Origin: CADCVT01 sp036389485
GTDB taxonomy: Bacteria; Actinomycetota; Thermoleophilia; Solirubrobacterales; Solirubrobacteraceae
Direction: 5' to 3'
DNA length: 64,000 nt
Assembly: GCA_036389485.1 (NCBI GenBank)
Contig: DASVPR010000045.1
Coordinates: 62,001-126,000 of the forward strand
Shown here: positions 14,366 through 21,911 of the stretch, in pieces
How the letters are laid out: each line of letters begins with the position of its first letter
Numbering within the stretch: position 1 is the first letter of the stretch
Notes under the pieces: model-generated
Seen by the model: the letters and a program-made list of their open reading frames with translations, nothing else
What the model was told of the DNA's origin: nothing
Databases searched by the model: none
Translations under genes and position numbers: made by a program

Positions 14366-17263
14366 GTGTCGACCGTCACCGAGCCGATCGTCGGGCGCGA
14401 CGGGGAGCTGGCGAGCCTGGCCCGGGCGCTCGACGGCGTCGCCGCCGGGGAGCCGCAGCTGGTCGAGATCACGGGCGAGGCGGGGATCGGGAAGACGCGG
14501 CTGCTCGACGAGCTGTGCGCTCGCGCGGAGCAGGCGGACTGCCTCGTCCTGCGCGGCGCGGCCGCGGAGTTCGAGCGCAACGTCCCCTTCGCGCCGGTAG
14601 TCGACGCCCTCGACGCGCACCTGTCGACGCTCCCGCTCGAGCGCCTCGGGATCGGCGCCGGCGACGCGCGCTCCCAGCTCGAGGCGATCTTCCCCGCGCT
14701 GGGCGCGGACCGCTCCGCGGCGCGCGGCGTGCACGAGGAGCGCTATCGCTCCTACCGCGCGGTGCGCGAGCTGCTCGAGGCGCTCGCGCGGGCGCGCCCG
14801 CTGATCCTCGCGCTGGACGACCTGCATTGGGCCGACGACGCGTCGATCGAGCTGATCGGCGCGCTCGTGCACCGCCCGCCCGCCGCGGCGGTCGTGCTCG
14901 CGCTGGCCGGCCGCGCGAACCAGCTGCCGGACGCGATCGAGGCCGCGATTGGGGCCGCCGAGCGGCGGGGCGCGGCGGCGTGCATCCGTCTCGGCCCGCT
15001 GTCCGCCGACGCGGCGGCGCGGATGCTCGACGGCCGCGTCCCCGAGGCGCAGCGCCACGAGGTCTTCGCGGCGGCGGGCGGCAACCCGTTCTACATGGAG
15101 CAGCTGGCGCGCGTGGCGGGCGCGCGGCCGGCCGAGCGCGGCGGGGACGGACTCGGGCTCCCGCCCGCGGTCGCGAGCGCGCTCGCGCAGGAGATCGGCG
15201 CGCTGCCCGAGAACGTCGCCCTGCTGCTGCGCGCCGCGGCGGTGGCCGGCGAGCGCTTCGAGCCCGACCTGGTGGCGGAGGTCGCGGAGGTGGAGGAGGC
15301 GGCGGCGCTCGACGCGCTCGACGAGCTGCTCGACCGCGAGCTGGTGCGGCCGACCGAGGTCCCGCGGCGGTTCGCCTTCCGGCACCAGCTCGTGTGGCGC
15401 GCGGTCTACGAGGGCACGAAGGGCGGCTGGCGGCTCGCCGCCCACCGGCGGGCGGCGGAGGCGCTGGCCGCGCGGGGCGCGCCCGCGGCCGAGCGGGCGC
15501 ACCACGTCGAGCACGCGGCGCGGCGCGGGGACGAGGACGCCGTGGCGGTGCTCGCCGACGCGGGTCGCTCGATCGCGGCGAGCGCGCCGGCCACGGCCGC
15601 CCGGTGGTTCCGCGCGGCGCTGCGCCTGCTGCCGGACGGTCCCGAGCACGAGGACGCCCGCCGCTCCCTGCTCGTCGAGCTGGCGTCCGCCCTGCGCGGC
15701 AGCGGCGACCTCGACGGCTGCCGGGACGCCCTGCGCGACGCGCTCGACCTCGTCACGCCGGACGAGACCGCCGAGCGCGCGCGGCTGGAGGCCGACTGCG
15801 CGATGGTCGAGACGTGGCTGGGGCGCGCGCACGACGCGCACCGCCGGCTGGTCCGCGCACGGGCCGACCTGCAGGACGAGCGCTCGCCCGAGGCCGTGCT
15901 GCTCGACGTCCGGCTCGCGCTCGACGCGATGGACCGCCTGGAGTTCGACCGCGGCGTCGAGATCGGGACGGGCGCGCTCGCGGTGGCGCGCGAGCTCGAC
16001 GACCGCGCGCTCGTCGCCGAGGCCGCCGCCGCGGTCGCGCTCGGGCACGGGCTCGCGGGCTCGCTCACCGAGGCGCGCGCCCATCACGACATCGCGGTCG
16101 CGGCGGTGGAGCAGCTCTCCGAGCGCGCGCTGGGCGAGCGCGTGGAGATCTTCTTCTACCTCGCGTTCTCGGAGATCTACATCGAGGAGTTCGAGCGCGC
16201 GATCGCGACGGCGGAGCGCGGCATCACCGTGTCCCGCCTCACGGGCCAGGGGCACCTGCTCGTGCCGCTCATGCTCGCGCGCCCGCTGCCGCTCGACACG
16301 CTCGGGCGGCTGACCGAGTCGATCGCCGCGGGCGAGGAGGCGCTCGCCGCCGCGCGGACCTCGCCGAACCCGCAGTACCTGTTCTGGGCGCTGTGGGAGT
16401 GCGCGTACTCGTACGCGCTCGCCGGCGACGTCGAGCGGTCGCTCGCGCTGTTCGAGCAGAGCGTGGAGGCGGCGAAGGGGCGCAGCCACAACTTCCTCTC
16501 CTGGCCGCAGCCGTGGTCGACCTACTCGCTCGCGCTCCGACTGGACGGGCGGCGCGAGGAGTCGCTGGAGATGGCGCTCGAGGCGCTCGGGGGTCCGGAG
16601 GCGCCGCGGATCGCGGCGTTCGAGCGGCTGATCGCGTTCGAGCAGATCGCCGAGGGGATGACCGAGCTCGAGCGGCTCGACGAGGCGGCGGAGTTCGTCG
16701 CGCGCGGGGAGGCGCTCGCGCAGCGGCTCGGGCTGGTGTTCGGCGACGCGCTGATGGCGCAGGCGCGCGCGACGCTGGAGCTGGCCCGCGGCGACGCGAC
16801 GGCCGCGCTCCGGGCGGTGACCGCCGTACGCGAGTGGGCGGCGGCCGCCGGGCTGCGGCTCGACGCCGCGCACCTGCGGCGGCTGGAGGGCATGGCGCTG
16901 GCGGCGCTCGGGGAGCGTGACGCCGCGGTCGCCGCGCTGCGCGAGGCCGAGCGCGACTTCACCGAGTTCCCGTCCGTGCGGGCGCGCGACGCGGTCCGGC
17001 GCGAGCTGCGGCGGCTCGGCGCGCGGATGGAGCCCCGCGGCGCCGCGCCGAGCGAGGAGGCGGGCCTCGCCGCGCTCTCCTCCCGCGAGCGCGAGATCGC
17101 CGACCTCGTCGCCGACCGCCGCACGAACCGCGAGATCGCCGCGACGCTCTTCCTCAGCGAGAAGACCGTCGAGTCGCACCTGCGCAACATCTTCCGGAAG
17201 CTCCCGGCCGCGTCGCGCGTGGAGGTGGCGCGCGCCGTCGAGCGGGAGCGGCGAGGCTCGTGA
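14366..17263 (+). CDS. LuxR-family LAL-type ATPase transcriptional regulator
   Basis: 965 residues from GTG 14366. It has the MalT-like (LAL) plan. An N-terminal AAA/STAND NTPase carries Walker A GEAGIGKTRLL near residue 35 and Walker B LILALDDLHWAD near 150. A long alpha-helical TPR-like middle spans about 330-880, and a C-terminal LuxR HTH covers residues of about 895-955 (LSSREREIADLVADRRTNRE then EKTVESHLRNIFRKL). Such proteins bind an inducer, oligomerise with ATP and activate transcription. The last 4 nt overlap the M28 peptidase start (GTGA), so the peptidase is translated with it. Target genes are unknown; the adjacent permease and peptidase are candidates. Confidence 0.92.
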   Translation: MSTVTEPIVGRDGELASLARALDGVAAGEPQLVEITGEAGIGKTRLLDELCARAEQADCLVLRGAAAEFERNVPFAPVVDALDAHLSTLPLERLGIGAGDARSQLEAIFPALGADRSAARGVHEERYRSYRAVRELLEALARARPLILALDDLHWADDASIELIGALVHRPPAAAVVLALAGRANQLPDAIEAAIGAAERRGAAACIRLGPLSADAAARMLDGRVPEAQRHEVFAAAGGNPFYMEQLARVAGARPAERGGDGLGLPPAVASALAQEIGALPENVALLLRAAAVAGERFEPDLVAEVAEVEEAAALDALDELLDRELVRPTEVPRRFAFRHQLVWRAVYEGTKGGWRLAAHRRAAEALAARGAPAAERAHHVEHAARRGDEDAVAVLADAGRSIAASAPATAARWFRAALRLLPDGPEHEDARRSLLVELASALRGSGDLDGCRDALRDALDLVTPDETAERARLEADCAMVETWLGRAHDAHRRLVRARADLQDERSPEAVLLDVRLALDAMDRLEFDRGVEIGTGALAVARELDDRALVAEAAAAVALGHGLAGSLTEARAHHDIAVAAVEQLSERALGERVEIFFYLAFSEIYIEEFERAIATAERGITVSRLTGQGHLLVPLMLARPLPLDTLGRLTESIAAGEEALAAARTSPNPQYLFWALWECAYSYALAGDVERSLALFEQSVEAAKGRSHNFLSWPQPWSTYSLALRLDGRREESLEMALEALGGPEAPRIAAFERLIAFEQIAEGMTELERLDEAAEFVARGEALAQRLGLVFGDALMAQARATLELARGDATAALRAVTAVREWAAAAGLRLDAAHLRRLEGMALAALGERDAAVAALREAERDFTEFPSVRARDAVRRELRRLGARMEPRGAAPSEEAGLAALSSREREIADLVADRRTNREIAATLFLSEKTVESHLRNIFRKLPAASRVEVARAVERERRGS

Positions 17264-18129
17264 GGCGGGCGCTCCTGGCGACGGCGGCGCTCGGCGGAGC
17301 GGCGGCGGCGGGCTGCGTCGCGCTGCTCGGCGGAGCGGCCGCCGCCGCGCCCTCGGGCGACGCCGCGTTGCGCGCGGCGACGTTCCTCTCCCGCGACATC
17401 GGTTCGCGGCCGGCGGCGAGCCCGGCGGAGCTTCGGGCGCACCGGTGGGTGAAGCGGCGGTTCGAGGCCGCGGGGCTGGCGACGCGGTACGTGCGCTTCA
17501 CCGTTCCGGGGAAGGGCCGCTCGCGGGACGTCGTCGGTGTCCGCGACGGGGATCGGCGGTGCCTGAAGATCCTCATGGCGCACACCGACAGCGTCCCGGC
17601 GGGGCCGGGCGCGAACGACAACGCGTCGGGCGTCGGGATCCTCGTGGCGCTGGCGGGGCGGCTCGAGGCGATCGACCCGCCGTGCGAGGTCTGGCTCGTC
17701 GCCACCGGCGCGGAGGAGCGGCCGTACACCGGCCAGGCCGACCACCTCGGCGCGCGGGCCCTCGTGCGCGACGTCGCGCGCCGCCGCGCGGGCCGGAGGC
17801 TGCGCTACGCGTTCTCGCTCGACATGGTCGGCCGCAGCACACGCTTCCAGCTGCGCTCGCCGCACTCCCGCGCGCGCCGCGGGATCGAGCGCGACGTCCT
17901 CGCGGCGGCCCGGCGGCGCGGCGTGACGGTGCGCTTCAAGCCCGACTCCTCGACCGGCAACTCCGACCACCGCGAGTTCGAGCTGGCCGGCCTGCCCGGC
18001 ATGGCCCTGCAGGTCTGGAACGCCGAGGACGCCTGCTACCACGGCTCGTGCGACACCTGGCGGCGCCTGCAGAGGGGTGCGCTCGCGCGCGTTCAGGGAA
18101 TCGCCGAGAGCCTGGTGGCGACGCGTTAG
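17260..18129 (+). CDS. Secreted M28-family metallopeptidase
   Basis: 289 residues from GTG 17260. A signal peptide spans about 1-29 (Ala/Gly-rich, with a Cys near residue 19 that could instead be a lipobox). The co-catalytic zinc site is complete: HTDSVPAGPGANDNASGVG gives His and Asp, GAEE gives the catalytic Glu and a ligand, DMVG gives Asp, and CYHGSCDT supplies the last His. M28 enzymes are aminopeptidases or carboxypeptidases acting on exported substrates. At 289 residues it is short for M28, with no PA insert. Overlaps the LAL regulator stop. Its stop overlaps the convergent gene at 18126. Confidence 0.88.
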   Translation: MRRALLATAALGGAAAAGCVALLGGAAAAAPSGDAALRAATFLSRDIGSRPAASPAELRAHRWVKRRFEAAGLATRYVRFTVPGKGRSRDVVGVRDGDRRCLKILMAHTDSVPAGPGANDNASGVGILVALAGRLEAIDPPCEVWLVATGAEERPYTGQADHLGARALVRDVARRRAGRRLRYAFSLDMVGRSTRFQLRSPHSRARRGIERDVLAAARRRGVTVRFKPDSSTGNSDHREFELAGLPGMALQVWNAEDACYHGSCDTWRRLQRGALARVQGIAESLVATR

Positions 18130-19313
18130 CGCGCGGCCCGGCGGCGGACCAGCACCGACTCGCCCGCGCGGACGACCTTCGTCCGCCCGGTGCGCAGGTT
18201 CTCCACGACGACCACGCCGCGGGTGACCCGCGTCAGCGTCCCGTCGCAGCGGTCCTCGACGGTCCAGATCGTGCCGCGCACGGTCGCCGCGCTGTTGCGG
18301 CCGCGCGTCCGGAAGCGGCCCTTGCCGCTGCCCCACAGCCTGCGGACGACCCGGCCCGAGGCGGCGCGCGCGACCGCTTCGCGCGCCCGCGGGCGCGGCT
18401 TCGGGCAGCTCGCGAAGTCGCCGCCGGTCAGGCGCAGCTCGGTAGTCATGCTCGCGGCGCGGCGCTGGCCGACGCGGAAGCGACCGCCCCTGAAGTCCGC
18501 GGTCTGCGTCGCGCCGACGAGGTCGGCGGCGGCGGTGAGCGTCGCGACGCCGCGCCGGGCGTCGACGACGGCGCCGACGGGAAGCGGCTTGGTCGGGTCG
18601 AGCGGCGCGAACGCGGACGCGCCCGGCACGCGCGCGAGCACGGTGCCCTCCTTCGCCGCGACCGCGACGGTGCGGCCCGGCGCCGGGACGGGCGCGGCCG
18701 CGGGCTGGACCGCGTCGAGCCCCGCGGGCGGCAGCGGCTTCTCGACCTGCTCGCAGTCCGCGGCCACGTCGTCCTCCACGTCGGCCGCGCCCGCGTCGGT
18801 CCCGCCGCCGCACAAGACCGCCTCGCGGAGGCCGTCGCGGGTGACGAGGGCATCGTCGCCCTCGCCGGCGTCGAACTCGTCGACAGCCGCGCCGCCGTCG
18901 AGGCGGTCGGCGCCGTCGCCGCCGGAGAGCTTGTCGGCCGCGTCGCCGCCGGTCAGCCTGTCGTTGCCGGGACCGCCGTCGAGCTTGGCGGGCAGCGCGC
19001 CGAGGACGGTGGCCTCGTCGTCGCCGTCGCCGAGCGACGCGTCGACGCGGGCCTCGCCGTCGGTGATCGTGCAGCGGACCTCGTGGGCGGAGACCTGGTG
19101 GCAGCCGGCGCCGGCGGTCAGGTCGCCGGCGTCGTCGCTGACCGTCACGACGCCCGCGGCGTGGCTCAAAGTGAGGCGGTTGACCTCGCGGTCGTTGGCC
19201 CGCACGCGGATCCAGCGGGACGGGTCCTGCGCGTCGACGTCGGCCGCGAGCGCCGCCGGGGCGAAGGCGAGCGCCGCACCAAGGGTCGCGAAGAGGGCGG
19301 TGACGAGGCGCAC
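18126..19313 (-). CDS. Secreted RTX-like protein with FecR-like C-terminal domain
   Basis: 395 residues, signal peptide about 1-23. Residues of about 110-160 hold four RTX-type calcium repeats (GGPGNDRLTGG, GGDGADRLDGG and variants) that fold as a parallel beta roll when Ca is bound outside the cell. After a Pro/Ala linker, residues of about 225-395 form a beta-rich domain with GGRFRVGQ, RRLWGSGKGRFRTRGR, AATVRGT and a final strand VENLRTG. The same domain ends the protein at 55774-57219. It resembles FecR extracellular domains in its VRGT.W..D.C core. Role unknown; probably cell-surface. Confidence 0.75.
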   Translation of the reverse strand: MRLVTALFATLGAALAFAPAALAADVDAQDPSRWIRVRANDREVNRLTLSHAAGVVTVSDDAGDLTAGAGCHQVSAHEVRCTITDGEARVDASLGDGDDEATVLGALPAKLDGGPGNDRLTGGDAADKLSGGDGADRLDGGAAVDEFDAGEGDDALVTRDGLREAVLCGGGTDAGAADVEDDVAADCEQVEKPLPPAGLDAVQPAAAPVPAPGRTVAVAAKEGTVLARVPGASAFAPLDPTKPLPVGAVVDARRGVATLTAAADLVGATQTADFRGGRFRVGQRRAASMTTELRLTGGDFASCPKPRPRAREAVARAASGRVVRRLWGSGKGRFRTRGRNSAATVRGTIWTVEDRCDGTLTRVTRGVVVVENLRTGRTKVVRAGESVLVRRRAAR

Positions 19314-19364
19314 GTCCCGTGCTTCGGCACACCGCGCGGTTCTTGAAGCGCGGCCGGACGGACG

Positions 19365-21095
19365 TCAGAGCAGGTCGTTGAGCGTCAGCGGGCGGTCAGC
19401 CCAGCGCCACGCCCGCGAGAAGCTGCGCTCGACGGGGGCGACGACCGTCGTCGGCGCGCCGCGCCGGCGCAGCGACTCCGCCAGGCCGAACAGCGCCCGT
19501 CCGTCGTCGGGGAACTCCTTCAGCACCGCGAGGAACGCGGCCTCCGCCTCGTCGTAGCGGCCCATCACGATCAGCGCCGCACCGAGCGCCTCGCCCGACG
19601 GGAAGTACCACGGCGGCGGCTCGTCGTAGTGCAGGCCGGTCTCCAACCGGACCGCGTCGCGGAACCGGTCGACCGCCTGCCGCCGATCGCCCCGCGCCCA
19701 TTCCATCCGCGCCTCGAGCACCGCCAGCGCGACGTTGACCACGTCGACCGCCGGGTTGAGGTTGAACTTCGGGTACTTCGGCGTCAGCCGCAACTGGTCG
19801 CGCAGCGCGGCCAGCGCCCGGCGCTCGTCCTCCGCCTGGCCGAGCTGCCCGAGCTTCGCGAACGCCACACCGCGCGCGTAGTGGCGCATCGCCCGCGCGC
19901 CGAGCAGGTACGCGTGCTGCGGAGGCGGCATGTCCAGGACGCGCTGCCACTCGCCGAACCGCGTCCTCATGAGGATCTCGTAGAACTGGTAGTACTCGAG
20001 CCCGCGGAGGTCGTCCAGGTAGGGCTCCACCCGCAGCCGCAGCTGCTTCGCGTTCGCCACCGCCAGCCGCTCCCGGCCGCCCATCGACATGACGGACGCC
20101 TCGAAGTGGATGTTGTGGCTGCCGTGCGCGAGCGTATAGAGGTTGTGCCTGCCGTTCTGCTCGAGGTACAGGGCGTCCTCGTGCTCGGCGTCCTCGCCGG
20201 AGATCATCGCCGCGCCCCAGTCGCCGTCGCGAGCGTAGATGTGCGACGCCGCGTGGACGAGGTGGGGCTGGCCCCAGGCGTCGGACTTGATCCGCCACGC
20301 CGCGAGCGCGGCCTCGTCGGGATCGGGCGAGGCCTCGACCGCGTGGATGAGGTAGTGCTGCGCGCCGACGTGGTGCGGGTCGCGCTCGAGCACGTCCTTG
20401 AGCACGCCGACGATGAGCAGCGTCTCCGGGCGCGCCTTGCCGTCCTTCGACCACTGATCCCACGGGTGCAGGTCGAGCCCCGCCTCCGCCGCGAGCGTCG
20501 CCGCGTGGAGGTCGTTCGAGAACGTGCGGCGCACGTGCTCCATGCGGAGGAAGAACTCACGGTCGAGCGGCGCGCGGTCCTTGGACCCGAGCGGCTCGAA
20601 GCCCTCCTGGTAGCGGCCCTGGATCGCGCGGATGTACGCCTGCTCGCGCTCGCTCGCGGGCCCCATCAGGGCCTTCGCCTTCGCCGCCGCGCGCTCGGCT
20701 TCGCGGGCGCGCTCGGCATCGGCGAGGAGGTTGATGTTCTCGCCGAATGCCCACGCGATCCCCCACCACGCCATCGCGAGGTTCGGGTCCGCGCGGAGGG
20801 CGTTCTCGAACGAGTAGATCGCGTCCTCGTGCGCGAAGCCGAACAGCTGCGCCAGACCCTGGTCGAACCACGACTGCGCGAGCGCGCTGTCGGTCGTGAC
20901 GCGCATCCCGATGTTCCCGAGCCCGCGCTGGAACTGGATCGGCTTCGTCCGCTTGAGGAAGAAGTCGTTCCAGCCCGCGAGCCCACGGCCCTCGACCGGA
21001 TGCGCCCCCTCGGAGGCCCACGTGCCGGCAGGGACGCCGAGCGCGAGCGCCGCGAGGGTGCTGACGAGGAGACAGAACGAGCGGGGTCGGCTCAC
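19365..21095 (-). CDS. Secreted tetratricopeptide-repeat protein
   Basis: 576 residues from GTG 21095, with a signal peptide of about 1-27 ending ASEG. Helical repeats are seen throughout, starting with SWFDQGLAQLFGFAHEDAIY followed by SFENALRADPNLAMAWWGIA, a pattern typical of a TPR subgroup whose first repeat is WFxxGLxxxxxFxHxxAxxxF. More TPR-like pairs lie near residues 385-420 and 500-545. Such proteins are export or binding scaffolds; no catalytic residues are apparent. Its start overlaps the stop of the DNA methyltransferase gene (GTGA), an unexpected coupling of an exported protein with a DNA-modifying enzyme. Confidence 0.82.
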   Translation of the reverse strand: MSRPRSFCLLVSTLAALALGVPAGTWASEGAHPVEGRGLAGWNDFFLKRTKPIQFQRGLGNIGMRVTTDSALAQSWFDQGLAQLFGFAHEDAIYSFENALRADPNLAMAWWGIAWAFGENINLLADAERAREAERAAAKAKALMGPASEREQAYIRAIQGRYQEGFEPLGSKDRAPLDREFFLRMEHVRRTFSNDLHAATLAAEAGLDLHPWDQWSKDGKARPETLLIVGVLKDVLERDPHHVGAQHYLIHAVEASPDPDEAALAAWRIKSDAWGQPHLVHAASHIYARDGDWGAAMISGEDAEHEDALYLEQNGRHNLYTLAHGSHNIHFEASVMSMGGRERLAVANAKQLRLRVEPYLDDLRGLEYYQFYEILMRTRFGEWQRVLDMPPPQHAYLLGARAMRHYARGVAFAKLGQLGQAEDERRALAALRDQLRLTPKYPKFNLNPAVDVVNVALAVLEARMEWARGDRRQAVDRFRDAVRLETGLHYDEPPPWYFPSGEALGAALIVMGRYDEAEAAFLAVLKEFPDDGRALFGLAESLRRRGAPTTVVAPVERSFSRAWRWADRPLTLNDLL

Positions 21096-21871
21096 CGGTC
21101 GGCGGTGTCTATCACACCGCCATCCGGAGCGTCAATGACCGACACCCGCTCGCGAGCGATCCGGACCGCCTCGGGGTTGTTGTCGATCAGCACGAACCGC
21201 CGCCCGAGCTGCCGGCACACCGCGCCGAGCGTTCCCGAGCCGGCGAAGAAGTCGAGGCACCAGCCGCCGGGCCGCGACGAGGCCGCGACGATCCGCCGCA
21301 GCACGCCCTCGGGCTTCTGCGTCGGGTAGCCCGTCTTCTCGCGCGACGTCGTCGGCACGATCGTGTGCCACCACACCGACGTCGGGGTCTTGCCGCGCGC
21401 GACGCGGTCGGCGGAGCGCTGCAGCCCCGGCGCCATGTACGGCTCGCGCTCGACCGCCTCGATGTCGAACCAGTACCGCTCCGGGTCGCGGACGTACACG
21501 AGGATCGTGTCGTGCTTCGGGGGCCAGCGCCGCTTGGTCCGCCCGCCGTAGTCGTAGGCCCACACGATCTCGTTGAGGAAGCACTCGCGGCCGAACAGCT
21601 CGTCGAGCAGGACCTTCACGTAATGCGACTCCCGCGGGTCGAGGTGGACGTAGAGCGTCCCGTGCTCGGCCAGCAGCCGCCGCGCGTGCTCGAGCCGCGG
21701 GCGCAGGAAGGCCGGGTAGTCCGGGAACGCGTCGGCGTAGCCGCGGCCGGCGCGCCGCCGCGCGCGGCCGGTGTTGAACGGCGGGTCGATGTAGACGAGG
21801 TCGAACGCGGCGTCGGGCAGGGTCGGCAGGACGTCGAGGTTCTCGCCCTCGATCACGAGGTCGTCGCGCAA
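21092..21871 (-). CDS. Orphan beta-class DNA methyltransferase
   Basis: 259 residues from TTG 21871, chosen because GAGAGG lies 9 nt upstream. An ATG at 21913 in frame would add 14 residues and overlap the divergent start. Motif IV, LVYIDPPFNTG, comes first (near residue 25) and the AdoMet motif I, CLDFFAGSGTLG, comes near the end, which is the beta-class order of N6-adenine and N4-cytosine methyltransferases. GYPTQKPEGVLRRIV is the usual motif X. The target-recognition part is small. No restriction gene is near, so it is likely a solitary methylase or a remnant of a system. It overlaps the TPR gene stop-to-start. Confidence 0.87.
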   Translation of the reverse strand: MRDDLVIEGENLDVLPTLPDAAFDLVYIDPPFNTGRARRRAGRGYADAFPDYPAFLRPRLEHARRLLAEHGTLYVHLDPRESHYVKVLLDELFGRECFLNEIVWAYDYGGRTKRRWPPKHDTILVYVRDPERYWFDIEAVEREPYMAPGLQRSADRVARGKTPTSVWWHTIVPTTSREKTGYPTQKPEGVLRRIVAASSRPGGWCLDFFAGSGTLGAVCRQLGRRFVLIDNNPEAVRIARERVSVIDAPDGGVIDTADR

Positions 21872-21911
21872 GGTGCGAAACCTCTCAAGCGCTGCGCCGT
21901 TGGAGCCGGGC

